DNA from: Noviherbaspirillum cavernae
Lineage (GTDB): Bacteria; Pseudomonadota; Gammaproteobacteria; Burkholderiales; Burkholderiaceae_D
DNA: 64,000 nucleotides
Direction: 5' to 3'
Assembly (NCBI RefSeq): GCF_003590875.1
Contig: NZ_QYUN01000003.1
Span: forward strand, 663,116 to 727,115
Shown: positions 52,002 through 60,251 of the stretch, piece by piece
Position numbering within the stretch: position 1 is the first letter of the stretch
Layout of the letters: the number at the start of each line of letters is the position of its first letter
Program-made: the position numbers and the translations under genes
The notes under the pieces: model-generated
The model's database searches: none
What the model saw: the letters and a program-made list of their open reading frames with translations, nothing else
What the model was told of the DNA's origin: nothing

Positions 52002-52533
52002 TACGGTTTTTCAGGAACCATACCCCGCCTCTCTGCTTGCCATGTCTTTGCATGGCGTTCGGCAATTCTTCGTTAGGTATCTGCGCGGGTAGTGACACCC
52101 ATTCCGGCGCAACCGCTTCCTTTTCGATGGGACCGGTTTTCAGCTTCATTCAGCTTCCGCTTGCCCATCCCCCCGGCATAGTGCGTGGTTATAGGGCGTG
52201 CGCATTTAATCATTTGATTCCCTTATCTCCTGCACCGAAAATGTGTGCAGCATCCGTTTTCGGACCGGCTTGCCGCCCAAGCCATGGTCTCCGGCGCGAG
52301 GCAATGCCTTGTCCGACGGTGGCGACGAAGTGCATTTGCCGGGGACAAGGGCCGCGTCCATTGAGGGCAAGCGGGCGGTCGCGAACCGTGCCTGGCTTGA
52401 CATGCATCGACCGTTTTCTTTCCGGCCTGTCATATCTGAGTTTCGGGTGGGCTGCGCAGTACATAGGCACCTCGGCCTTCGGAGTGTTTGGACATTTCTT
52501 TCCGCTAACATTTTTCTGTCATAGGCTGTACAG
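52002..52533. other. 532-bp non-coding gap before dadA
   Basis: No reading frame resembles a protein on either strand. The last 60 bp, upstream of dadA, are A+T-richer (poly-T patches at 52497-52516) and probably hold its promoter, but I cannot define hexamers with confidence. It may contain a decayed gene that I cannot identify. Confidence 0.4.
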
Positions 52534-53796
52534 ATGCATATTTGCGTATTGGGTGCCGGCGTCATCGGCACGACCTCGGCCTGGAAACTGCTGGAAGCCG
52601 GCCATCAGGTGACCATGCTGGATGCGATGCCGGCTCCCGGTGCGGGAGTCAGTTTCGGCAATGGCGCGCAGCTCAGTTATTCGTATGTCGCGCCGCTGGC
52701 CGACCCGTCGGTGTGGAAGCAGTGGCCGTACTACATGTTCAGCTCCACGTCTCCGCTCACGCTCAAGTTCCAGGCGGATCCCGCGCAATGGCGCTGGCTG
52801 CTCGACTTCCTTGCCGCGTGCAACGCGCACAGCGTGCAGAAGACCACGATCGATCTGCTGCATCTTGCCTACCACAGCCGTTCGCAGCTGCGCCTCTTGC
52901 AGGATGCGATCCCTTTCGATTTCCTTCATCGCGTCGCGGGCAAGCTCGTCATGTTCAGCAGCGAGAAGAGTCTGCAGGCCGCGCAGCGGCAGGTCGATTT
53001 TCAGGCGCAGCATGGCAGCCGGCAGGAAGTCATCGACATCCGCCGCTGCGTCGAGATCGAGCCTGCCTTGCAGGCAGCGGCGCATCGCTGGGCGGGCGGC
53101 GTCTATACGCCGAGCGAGGAAGCCGGCGACTGTGCCTTGTTCTGCCGGCGGCTGGTGGATGCCATGGCGGCCAAACCCGGTTTCCGCTTTATGCCGTCGA
53201 CTGCCGTCACGGGGATGGATATGCGCAATGGCCGGCTGTCTTCGGTGCAGACTGCCGGCGGGCGCATCGAGGCCGAGGCGTTCGTGCTGGCGATGGGCGT
53301 GGAGAGCGCGGCCTTTGCCCGCAAGGCCGGCTTCCGCCTGCCGGTCTATCCCTTGAAGGGTTACAGCATCACGGTGCCGCTCAACGCCGGAAACTCGGCT
53401 GCGCCGCAAGTGTCCATCACTGACCTGTCCAGAAAGATCGTCTATGCCCGGCTGGGCGACCGCCTGCGCGTCGCGGGCCGCGTCGAGCTGGTCGGCATGA
53501 ATCGCGACATCCCGGATCGTGCAGTCAATGAACTGAGCATGGCGGTCGAGGAAACATTCCCCGGCAGTATCGAAGGGGCAGGGCGGGAAGCGCTGTCGCC
53601 GTGGACCGGGTTCCGTCCGGCGACGCCGAGCGGCGTGCCGATCATCGATGTGTCGCCGATCAGCAACCTGTATCTCAACGTGGGCCATGGCGCGCTGGGA
53701 TGGACGCTGGCGTGCGGCAGCGCCGACATGCTCGCGCATCGCATCGCCGGCGAGACGATGCCGATCGACGACGCGCCATTCCGTTTCCGCGCATGA
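52534..53796 (+). CDS. dadA: D-amino acid dehydrogenase, FAD-dependent
   Basis: 420 residues. FAD-binding V-L-G-A-G-V-I-G-T-T-S-A-W near residues 5-17; Y-P-L-K-G-Y-S-I-T-V-P-L and W-T-G-F-R-P-A-T-P-S-G-V-P, N-V-G-H-G-A-L-G-W-T near the end match DadA of E. coli. It oxidises D-amino acids to 2-oxo (or cyclic imino) acids and passes electrons to the membrane quinone pool. The following ornithine cyclodeaminase-family gene begins 38 bp later and likely acts on the product. Confidence 0.9.
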   Translation: MHICVLGAGVIGTTSAWKLLEAGHQVTMLDAMPAPGAGVSFGNGAQLSYSYVAPLADPSVWKQWPYYMFSSTSPLTLKFQADPAQWRWLLDFLAACNAHSVQKTTIDLLHLAYHSRSQLRLLQDAIPFDFLHRVAGKLVMFSSEKSLQAAQRQVDFQAQHGSRQEVIDIRRCVEIEPALQAAAHRWAGGVYTPSEEAGDCALFCRRLVDAMAAKPGFRFMPSTAVTGMDMRNGRLSSVQTAGGRIEAEAFVLAMGVESAAFARKAGFRLPVYPLKGYSITVPLNAGNSAAPQVSITDLSRKIVYARLGDRLRVAGRVELVGMNRDIPDRAVNELSMAVEETFPGSIEGAGREALSPWTGFRPATPSGVPIIDVSPISNLYLNVGHGALGWTLACGSADMLAHRIAGETMPIDDAPFRFRA

Positions 53797-53834
53797 CGCA
53801 GCACATTGCAACATCACCTCACCAGCGAGCCGAT

Positions 53835-54752
53835 ATGAAAATCATCACCAACGAACAAGTCACCGAACTGATCACCAACGAGGATGCGATCGCCTCCATG
53901 CGTTCGGCATTTTCCACCATCAGCCGCAGCGCGCAGCAGGCGCGCGTGCGGACCCAGGCAGGCACGACCATGCTGTCGACGATGGGTGCGGTACTGCCCG
54001 ATTCCGGCGTGACCGGCTGCAAGGTATACACCACCATCAACGGCCAGTTCCGCTTCGTGATCGTGCTGTTCTCCACCGAAGACGGCCGCCCGCTGGCGAC
54101 GATCGAGGCCGATACGATGACGGGCTTCCGCACTGCCGCCGCTACTGCGGTGGCAACCGATGCGCTCGCGCGACGCGATGCGGCCACGCTCGCGGTGATC
54201 GGCACCGGTGTGCAGGCAAAGTCCCATATCCCCGCCCTGCTTCAGGTGCGCCCGTTCAAGGAAATCCTGGTTGCCGGCATCGGCGACCAGACGGCATTTG
54301 CCGAGTACGTGACGCAGACAACCGGCGTGCCGACACGCGCCGTGAGCATCGACGATGCCGCGCGCGGCGCTGACGTCGTGGTCACCGTCACGCGTGCCAA
54401 GACGCCATTGTTTTCCGGCAATCTGCTGCAGCCCGGCGTATTTGTCGCAGCGGTCGGCGCGAGCAAGAAGGATGTGCGCGAGCTGGATGATGTTGCCATT
54501 CAAAAAGCCGATGCGCTGGTCGTCGAATGGAAGCCGCAGGCGCAGCAGGAGGCAGGCGACCTCGTGCTGTGCGCACCGGGGATTGTCGATTGGGACAAGG
54601 TGCGCGAACTCGGGCCGATCGTCGAAGGAACGAGTGACTATAAGAGAGCGCCTGACGACATCGTGATTTACAAGGCGATCGGCGTGGGCCTCGAAGACAT
54701 CGCGCTGGCCGGCCTGGTGTACCGCAGGGCCGCCGAACGCTACGGCTGGTGA
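53835..54752 (+). CDS. Ornithine cyclodeaminase/mu-crystallin family enzyme
   Basis: 305 residues. T-G-F-R-T-A-A-A-T-A-V-A-T-D and the NAD(P)-binding L-A-V-I-G-T-G-V-Q-A-K-S-H are family signatures; the conserved Lys lies in G-C-K-V-Y. The family includes ornithine cyclodeaminase, alanine dehydrogenase and delta1-pyrroline/piperideine-2-carboxylate reductase. Next to dadA the last is most attractive: DadA would give a cyclic imine from D-proline or D-lysine and this enzyme would reduce it to the L form. An ATG at 53793, overlapping the dadA stop, is also in frame. Confidence 0.85.
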   Translation: MKIITNEQVTELITNEDAIASMRSAFSTISRSAQQARVRTQAGTTMLSTMGAVLPDSGVTGCKVYTTINGQFRFVIVLFSTEDGRPLATIEADTMTGFRTAAATAVATDALARRDAATLAVIGTGVQAKSHIPALLQVRPFKEILVAGIGDQTAFAEYVTQTTGVPTRAVSIDDAARGADVVVTVTRAKTPLFSGNLLQPGVFVAAVGASKKDVRELDDVAIQKADALVVEWKPQAQQEAGDLVLCAPGIVDWDKVRELGPIVEGTSDYKRAPDDIVIYKAIGVGLEDIALAGLVYRRAAERYGW

Positions 54753-54943
54753 GCAAAACGCCGGTGCGGATGAGCGCTGGCGATTCTTCCAAAGCGGCGC
54801 GCCGGCGCCGCCGCCTTCCCTGCAGGGAGGCCTTGCGGCGTCCCTGCATGTCAGCGGAATCGCACGGGTTGCTTGATCAAGAACACATCGCCGTTTCCGG
54901 TTCGATGCTTGAATGGAGCCACGCGTTTTGATCTCGAGGACTC

Positions 54944-56356
54944 ATGAAGCGAATCCGGTTTCTGGCATGGCCGCTCCTTGCACTTGCTCTTGTCGGCGCT
55001 GTTTTCCTCTACTTCCACAATCGCGCGCCGACTGTCCTTTTCAACAGGGTGGTGCTTGAGGGCTTGACCGCTGCACGCGACAGCGAGCGGCTGTACAAGA
55101 TGCAGGTTCCGGCAGGTGCACGCGATCTTCAGTTCAGCGTCTTCGGCGGCGACAATGGCAACGCCATCGACATCTATGCCGGATTCGGCGAACCGCCCTC
55201 GACCAGCTCCTTCGATGCAAGAAACCTTGCGGGCGGCGACGCCAGGATGATCGCCTTTTCCGCGCCGCAGGCGGGCACCTGGTACCTGCTGGTGCGCGGT
55301 GCGCGCGGCGCCTATATGGATGCGTCGCTGGTCGCCAGCTATTCCATGCCCGGTGAAATCTTCAAGGTCGGCATGCACGCGCACCGCCTCTACAACGGCG
55401 GCGATTCGGACGGTGCCGCCAGTGCCGAGCCGCAGTTCGGCTACGGCCTCATCCGCGACTGGGACATCTCGCATCTGCAGGATGCGGTGGTGTGGCGGCC
55501 CGACGGTTCGATCGATTTCTCCCTGATCGACCGGGTATACGCCGGCCATGCGCGGCATGGCGCGAAGGTGATCAAGACCTTCGGCACCGTGCCGACATGG
55601 GTGTCGAAGCGGCCGGACGAGCCGAACCGGCAATACCCGAACTGGCCCGGCGCGAAGTCGGGGCCGCGCGATCTCGACCTGTACGAGGATTACGTCTACC
55701 GATTCGTTTCGCACACCAGAAAATCCCTGTGGGCGGTGGAAGGCTGGAACGAGCCGTACGCCTGCCCGGATGACGCGGAAGCGGAGTTCACGACCATGAG
55801 CCCGACCGAACTGGCCGATGTGCAGAAGCGGGTGTACCGCGCGACGAAGCGTGTCGATCCGAACATCCTCGTGTTCTCGCCGCCGCAGGGCTATGTGTGC
55901 GGCATTCCCACCATCCTCGATGCGCGCACTTCGCAGAACGAACCCATGTCGCAGTTCTTCGATGCGCTGGCGTGGCACGCCTACAATCGGTCGGCGCAGG
56001 CAAGCGCCGGTCAGAGCTATGCGATGGAGATACATCGGGTGCGGCAATATCTCGCGCAGGCAGGGCTGGCGCAGATGCCGATCGTCGACACCGAGCACGG
56101 CTGGCTTCCGCCGCCGAAGGAGGGCGGCAGGGAATTCCGCGAACTATCGGATGCGCAGAAAGGCCGGGTGCTGCAGGAAACGGCGCAGCTCGCCAAAAGC
56201 CTCGGCCTGCTTGCCATCGTCTGGTACGGTTACGACGATGAATTCATCGGCATGCCCATGAAGAGTCCGGTGATCTCCGCGAGCCTGCAAGAGAGCTACA
56301 GGCAGCTTGACGCATCGCAGTCAGGCGCAGGGCGGACCGGCACGGCGAAACAGTAG
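54944..56356 (+). CDS. Putative exported clan GH-A glycoside hydrolase with PPC-like domain
   Basis: 470 residues. N-terminal membrane anchor or signal (about 5-24), a beta-sandwich like bacterial pre-peptidase C-terminal (PPC) domains (about 45-135, ending G-T-W-Y-L-L-V-R-G), then a TIM-barrel region. E270 in G-W-N-E-P-Y fits the acid/base of clan GH-A, and E384 in I-V-D-T-E-H-G-W the nucleophile. PPC at the N-terminal side of a hydrolase is not the usual order. Substrate unknown. Single gene; an adjacent palindrome ends it. Confidence 0.65.
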   Translation: MKRIRFLAWPLLALALVGAVFLYFHNRAPTVLFNRVVLEGLTAARDSERLYKMQVPAGARDLQFSVFGGDNGNAIDIYAGFGEPPSTSSFDARNLAGGDARMIAFSAPQAGTWYLLVRGARGAYMDASLVASYSMPGEIFKVGMHAHRLYNGGDSDGAASAEPQFGYGLIRDWDISHLQDAVVWRPDGSIDFSLIDRVYAGHARHGAKVIKTFGTVPTWVSKRPDEPNRQYPNWPGAKSGPRDLDLYEDYVYRFVSHTRKSLWAVEGWNEPYACPDDAEAEFTTMSPTELADVQKRVYRATKRVDPNILVFSPPQGYVCGIPTILDARTSQNEPMSQFFDALAWHAYNRSAQASAGQSYAMEIHRVRQYLAQAGLAQMPIVDTEHGWLPPPKEGGREFRELSDAQKGRVLQETAQLAKSLGLLAIVWYGYDDEFIGMPMKSPVISASLQESYRQLDASQSGAGRTGTAKQ

Positions 56357-56395
56357 CGGGTTGGCGAATGCACTGTCGTGCCGCCGGATGAAGAA

Positions 56396-56419
56396 AGGGC
56401 GGATTGAAGAATCCGCCCT
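56396..56419. terminator. Bidirectional hairpin between convergent genes
   Basis: Perfect 10-bp stem AGGGCGGATT / AATCCGCCCT with loop GAAG, between the hydrolase and the thrombospondin-3-like protein genes. Followed by CTTTCTTC on the minus strand, no long T run on the plus strand. Confidence 0.6.
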
Positions 56420-56428
56420 GGTAACGTT

Positions 56429-56797
56429 TTAGTACCGATAGGGATTGTGCGGACGACGGTCCCAGCGATTGGGCACGCCGTCGCCATCGCGGTCGCGATC
56501 CCGGTAGTTCGGAATGCCGTCACGGTCGCGGTCGCGTCCATGGTGCCAGTCGCGTCCCTGGTGCCGATCGCGTCGGTAGTGATGTTCGACATACACCGGC
56601 CTTGGCTGCACATAGACGGGCTGCGGCTGCACGTAGACCGGCCGTGCATGCACATGCACCGGCGCGGGTTGGTAGACGAACGGCGCGGGGATCCCGATGT
56701 TGACGTCCACGTTGACGCGCGCCATTGCGGGGGCGGCGGCGAACATCAGCGTGGCGCTTGCGATCAATCCTGCGACTGCGGCGAGATACTTCTTCAT
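56429..56797 (-). CDS. Exported protein with Asp-rich calcium-binding-like repeats
   Basis: 122 residues. Signal peptide ending A-P-A-M-A, a V-N-V-D-V-N-I-G-I-P segment, then three P-V-Y-V-Q-P repeats, a His/Arg-rich stretch and two D-R-D-R-D-G-I-P-N / D-R-D-G-D-G-V-P-N units like thrombospondin type 3 calcium loops. ATG 56797 has GGAG 7 nt upstream. Secreted or envelope protein of unknown function; similar small YXWGXW-like or TSP3-like proteins are frequent in this group. Confidence 0.7.
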   Translation of the reverse strand: MKKYLAAVAGLIASATLMFAAAPAMARVNVDVNIGIPAPFVYQPAPVHVHARPVYVQPQPVYVQPRPVYVEHHYRRDRHQGRDWHHGRDRDRDGIPNYRDRDRDGDGVPNRWDRRPHNPYRY

Positions 56798-57199
56798 GGT
56801 CACTCTCCTCGAATAATGGTTTCATTAAACCGGAAGACGATGAGGACTGCCATGGAGAATCGGTAAGGATCGTTACCAGATGTTTCCGTGCGGTTCTGAG
56901 AATCATCGGCAAGATGCGCCAATCGTGCCTGCCCGGAGTTGTCTTCAGGTGACCACAGGAGGGATACGCGTTTTTCTCGTCATTCCGAACGAATGTGAGG
57001 AATCTTCAGCCGACCCCCGCATCAAAATGCCATTCGCCCTGAACATTTCTTTCCGACGATTGAATCCTGATCCAATGCCTGCGGCGCTGTCTTGAAATGG
57101 CTGCCCGCGCCGCATCCCGCCATGCACTGCTCCCATGCAGCCGTTCCTGAAAGGAACTCGGAGCGAATCGCGAAAGAAGAACTTCTGTCGAGGTATCCC
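56798..57199. other. Gap upstream of the first small lipoprotein gene
   Basis: About 400 bp, no gene. It contains a CATTCC-GAACGAATGTGA-GGAATC type inverted repeat at 56981-57004 that resembles a widespread bacterial extragenic repeat. Promoters for both flanking genes must lie here but none is clear. Confidence 0.4.
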
Positions 57200-57364
57200 A
57201 TGAAAAAGCTCTGGATCGTTCTCATCGTCACCGTGTTGAGCGGCTGTGCCACAGGACCGGGGCCGGTGGACCCCAAAACTGGCATGACACAAGCGCAGCG
57301 CAATCTGTGCGAAGCCACGCGCAGCTTCGAACCGTACCGGCCGGGGCAGTGCGGCGGCGCTTGA
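57200..57364 (+). CDS. Small lipoprotein, paralog A
   Basis: 54 residues. Lipobox V-L-S-G-C near residue 16, then the short mature part G-P-G-P-V-D-P-K-T-G-M-T-x-A-Q-R-N-x-C-E-A-T-R-S-F with two further cysteines. It is a close paralog of 59044-59211, the pair lying on either side of map-tetR. A weak AGGTAT precedes the ATG. Function unknown; membrane-anchored. Confidence 0.75.
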   Translation: MKKLWIVLIVTVLSGCATGPGPVDPKTGMTQAQRNLCEATRSFEPYRPGQCGGA

Positions 57365-57396
57365 TGCAGGGCATTGCTGACAGGCGTTTCCGCGTG

Positions 57397-58197
57397 CTAT
57401 CCGGCGACCCCGGAAGACGGCAGCGTGAAGATTTCCACGCCCGTTTCGGTGACCGCGACCGTGTGCTCGAACTGGGCCGACAGTGAATGATCCTTCGTCA
57501 CGGTGGTCCAGCCGTCCGGCAAGACCTTGACCTGATGGCCGCCGGTGTTGAACATCGGCTCGATGGTGAAGATCATGCCCGGCTCCAGCACGATGCCGGT
57601 GCCGCGCCTGCCGTAGTGCAGCACTTGCGGCGGTGCGTGAAACACTTCGCCGGTGCCGTGGCCGCAGAAGTCGCGCACCGATGAAAATCCGGCGGCGCGC
57701 GCGATCGCTTCGATGGCCGCGCCGATATCGCCGAGCGTCGCACCGGGCCGCACTTCCGCGATGCCGGCCATCATGGCTTCATGCGTCGTATCGACCAGCC
57801 GGTTGGCCAGCACGGATACCGCCCCGACCTTGTAGGTGCGGCTCGAATCGCCGTGCCAGCCGTTGAGCTTGGGCGTGACGTCGATGTTGACGATATCGCC
57901 GGTCTTCAGAATCTTGCTCGCGGACGGGATGCCGTGCGTGACCACGTGGTTGACCGAGATGCAGGATGCATGCTTGTAGCCATGGTAGTCGATGGTGGCG
58001 GGGATGCTGCCGGCGGCGCGCATGAAGTCTTCGCACAGCTTGTCGAGTTCGGCGGTGGACACGCCGGCCTTCACGTGGGGCGTGATGAAATCCAGCGTGT
58101 CGGCGGCGATCCTGCCTGCGAGGCGCAACTGGATGAAGTCGGCCTCGTCGTGGAGGCGGATGGGTCTGCCGTGTTCGGTTTGTGTCGAGTAGCGCAT
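57397..58197 (-). CDS. map: Type I methionine aminopeptidase
   Basis: 266 residues. The metal ligands are seen in N-I-D-V-T-P (Asp), H-G-D-S-S (Asp), C-G-H-G-T-G (His), T-I-E-P-M (Glu) and Q-F-E-H-T (Glu). Removes the initiator Met from nascent proteins. ATG 58197 begins M-R-Y-S-T-Q-T and lies 5 bp after the tetR stop; a longer in-frame start (58230) overlaps tetR. As it is not next to rpsB/tsf, this is probably an accessory copy, co-transcribed with tetR. Confidence 0.92.
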   Translation of the reverse strand: MRYSTQTEHGRPIRLHDEADFIQLRLAGRIAADTLDFITPHVKAGVSTAELDKLCEDFMRAAGSIPATIDYHGYKHASCISVNHVVTHGIPSASKILKTGDIVNIDVTPKLNGWHGDSSRTYKVGAVSVLANRLVDTTHEAMMAGIAEVRPGATLGDIGAAIEAIARAAGFSSVRDFCGHGTGEVFHAPPQVLHYGRRGTGIVLEPGMIFTIEPMFNTGGHQVKVLPDGWTTVTKDHSLSAQFEHTVAVTETGVEIFTLPSSGVAG

Positions 58198-58202
58198 GGT
58201 AT

Positions 58203-58796
58203 TCAGTCTGGATGCCGTGCCCATTGGCATACTGCGTCGTGCGAGGCGCGCAGCATGTTTGCGGTCGTGGCGGGTATCGGGAGGTTCTGCAACAGATAGG
58301 GTTTGACGATGGCGATTGGCGCATCGATCAGGACAAAGCGCAGCATGGCCCGGGCCTCGTCATCGTTCATGCGCAGCGCCATCCGGCGCACGCATTGCGT
58401 GAAGCAGAGATCGAGCGCCGCTTGCTCGGACTCCATCTGCGCGTGGAAATCCGGCGGCAGCGGCTCGTTGAAGAGTGAATAGTCTTCGCATTGCAACAGG
58501 AATCTCGCATGCTGCGGCTTGCTGCGGCACCAGTCGAGGAAGGCAGCCACCGCCGGCCAGGTGTCGCCCGACGACCAATGGCTGGCGACCGCCAGCCGGA
58601 AGTCCGCCTTGACCCGCAGCCAGGCGCGCGCGAGGATCGTGCCGCGCGATTCGAAGCGGTGATATACCGAGCCGGTGGGCGCGCCCGCCTTGCCGGCGAT
58701 GGCCGAGATCGAGACGGCCGCGATGCCGCATTGCGCGCCGACCTCGATCGCGGCGTCGATGAAGCTGTCTTCGTTGAATTTTGCGAGCCTGACCAT
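58203..58796 (-). CDS. TetR family transcriptional regulator
   Basis: 197 residues. N-terminal helix-turn-helix with A-A-V-S-I-S-A-I-A-G-K-A-G-A-P-T-G-S-V-Y-H-R-F split over residues 26-50, the TetR motif, then a helical ligand domain (W-P-A-V-A-A-F-L-D-W-C). The gene lacks a Shine-Dalgarno and its predicted transcription start coincides with the ATG, so the mRNA may be leaderless. It leads a two-gene unit with map and probably regulates itself through an operator overlapping its -10. Confidence 0.9.
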   Translation of the reverse strand: MVRLAKFNEDSFIDAAIEVGAQCGIAAVSISAIAGKAGAPTGSVYHRFESRGTILARAWLRVKADFRLAVASHWSSGDTWPAVAAFLDWCRSKPQHARFLLQCEDYSLFNEPLPPDFHAQMESEQAALDLCFTQCVRRMALRMNDDEARAMLRFVLIDAPIAIVKPYLLQNLPIPATTANMLRASHDAVCQWARHPD

Positions 58797-58801
58797 TCAA
58801 T

Positions 58802-58831
58802 TAGAATATAGATTCCATTTATCTGTGTCAA
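58802..58831 (-). promoter_or_regulatory. Near-consensus sigma-70 promoter and operator of tetR-map
   Basis: On the minus strand TTGACA at 58831-58826, a 17-nt spacer, and TATTCT at 58808-58803. A quasi-palindrome TAGAAT-ATAG-ATTCCA (58802-58817 on the plus strand, one mismatch in 12 paired bases) covers the -10, suitable for TetR autorepression. The start of transcription would fall at about 58796, the A of the tetR ATG. Confidence 0.55.
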
Positions 58832-59043
58832 CGAGTTGTGGCAGATCAATGTCATCAATGCACGATGGCGCTGCTCGCCTGCAACCGGATCGGCCTCGCT
58901 TGGGCCGAATAACGTTCTGCTGTTTCCCTTGACCATGTTGGACCTTGGTCCCATGGCATTCGTGATGGCTGCGGCTTATAGTGATCATGCTTCCCGCTGC
59001 GTTCCGGTGTGTTCCTGCAAGAACATGTTTATCGAGGCATTTC

Positions 59044-59211
59044 ATGAAAAAAATATTGATCGTGCTCGCGGTGACGCTAGTGAACAGTTGCGCTTCCGGC
59101 CCTGGCCCGGTAGACCCAAAAACCGGCATGACGAAGGCACAACGCAACATGTGCGAGGCGACGCGCAGTTTCTCGCCGTACCGGCCGGGTGAATGCGGCG
59201 GAACCGATTGA
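59044..59211 (+). CDS. Small lipoprotein, paralog B
   Basis: 55 residues, sharing G-P-G-P-V-D-P-K-T-G-M-T-K-A-Q-R-N with paralog A and ending R-P-G-E-C-G-G-T-D. The putative lipobox is V-N-S-C, with Asn at -2, unusual for lipidation, so export or modification of this copy may differ. The upstream 12 bp (TCGAGGCATTTC) also resembles those of copy A. Function unknown. Confidence 0.7.
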   Translation: MKKILIVLAVTLVNSCASGPGPVDPKTGMTKAQRNMCEATRSFSPYRPGECGGTD

Positions 59212-59269
59212 GACGGCATCGGCGCGTGGCGTTCCTTCACATCGTCGCCGCGTTTTGCGGAGCGAAACC

Positions 59270-59659
59270 ATGCCAGCCAATATTCCACTTGCCCGCAACG
59301 TTTTCGGCGAACCCATCGTTCCGTGTTCGTTCGATCCGCTGACGGGTTTTTTCCGCGATGGATGCTGCAAGACCAATGCCGATGACACCGGCACGCATGT
59401 GGTGTGTGCGATCGTGACACGTGAGTTTCTCGAATTCAGCATCGAGCGCGGCAACGATCTGAGCACGCCCGTGCCGGAATGGGGATTCCCGGGATTGAAG
59501 GAGGGCGATCAATGGTGTCTGTGCGCGCTGCGCTGGGCGGAAGCGGCGGACGCAGGCGTCGCGCCGCCGGTCGTGCTGGAAAGCACCAACCAGAGCGCGC
59601 TCGACATCATTCCGCTCGACGTGCTGGAGCAGTTCGATTACCGGCGCAACATGCCTTGA
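59270..59659 (+). CDS. DUF2237 family protein
   Basis: 129 residues. N-V-F-G-E-P-I-V-P-C-S, D-P-L-T-G-F-F-R-D-G-C-C, R-G-N-D-L-S-T-P-V-P-E-W-G-F-P-G-L and G-D-Q-W-C-L-C-A-L-R-W are characteristic of DUF2237, whose function is not established. Conserved cysteines suggest metal or redox binding. ATG 59270 has GGAG 7 nt upstream. Cytoplasmic. Confidence 0.88.
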   Translation: MPANIPLARNVFGEPIVPCSFDPLTGFFRDGCCKTNADDTGTHVVCAIVTREFLEFSIERGNDLSTPVPEWGFPGLKEGDQWCLCALRWAEAADAGVAPPVVLESTNQSALDIIPLDVLEQFDYRRNMP

Positions 59660-59690
59660 TCCGCCTTGCACTTTCGCTGCAGGAATGACG

Positions 59691-59789
59691 ATGAAGAAAA
59701 TGCCGGGTTGGATGCTTGCACTGCTCCTGATTCTGCTGCTTGGCGCGGCCTTCTCCGCGCTGTACCTGACCTCGCTGTTCGAATCGTGA
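59691..59789 (+). CDS. Single-span small membrane protein
   Basis: 32 residues: a basic start M-K-K-M-P-G-W, a hydrophobic helix M-L-A-L-L-L-I-L-L-L-G-A-A-F, and S-A-L-Y-L-T-S-L-F-E-S. An ATG two codons earlier (59685) is in frame; AGGA lies just before it. It follows the DUF2237 gene by 31 bp on the same strand. The compact, typical layout of a membrane miniprotein supports it, but no family is known to me. Confidence 0.5.
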   Translation: MKKMPGWMLALLLILLLGAAFSALYLTSLFES

Positions 59790-59849
59790 CGCAGGATTTC
59801 CATGCGCCGCCGCTCTTGCAAACATGGGAGCGGCGGCGATATCACACGA

Positions 59850-60190
59850 TCATTTCCGCGTGTGAGCATCGACCCATGCCGCGTACGCGATCATGTACTT
59901 GTTGAGGAATTCGAGCGTGCTGTCGTTGCTCATCTTGCCCTCCGCATTGAACATCGCCGCAGCGGTCGAACTGGTCGGCCGCCATGCCGATGTCCTTCAG
60001 CGCGACCGGCGCGCGACATGCGGCCGTGGCGCAGCGTCGCCGGCAGCTGGAGAAAGACGATCATGATATGGAGCTCGCCACCATTTCCGACATGTCGTCG
60101 ATTGGCTGGTTTGCCAGGTTGCGCAGCGCCACGTCGGCGCACATCAGCGCCATCACGATGGTGATGATCACCGAGCCCGACGAATGGCCG
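59850..60190 (-). pseudogene. Decayed NAD(P)H-dependent FMN reductase-like gene (tentative)
   Basis: No frame stays open, yet three neighbouring minus-strand frames give protein-like pieces: H-S-S-G-S-V-I-I-T-I-V-M-A near 60160, V-A-L-K-D-I-G-M-A-A-D-Q-F in the middle, and F-N-A-E-G-K-M-S-N-D-S-T-L-E-F-L-N-K-Y-M ending A-A-W-V-D-A-H-T-R-K-stop at 59850. The last resembles the C-terminus of flavodoxin-like NAD(P)H-dependent oxidoreductases. Frameshifts are implied near 60060 and 59960. Identity is a judgement by eye. Confidence 0.4.
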
Positions 60191-60251
60191 TAGGCTTCGT
60201 TCGTGTTCAGGCATGCAATGCATGCCAACCAGTCGCCGCAACAGCCAACAC

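Noticed and set aside
52037..52612. 191-codon plus-strand frame before dadA
   Set aside because: Cys/Ser/Arg-rich, no motif, overlaps the dadA start in another frame.
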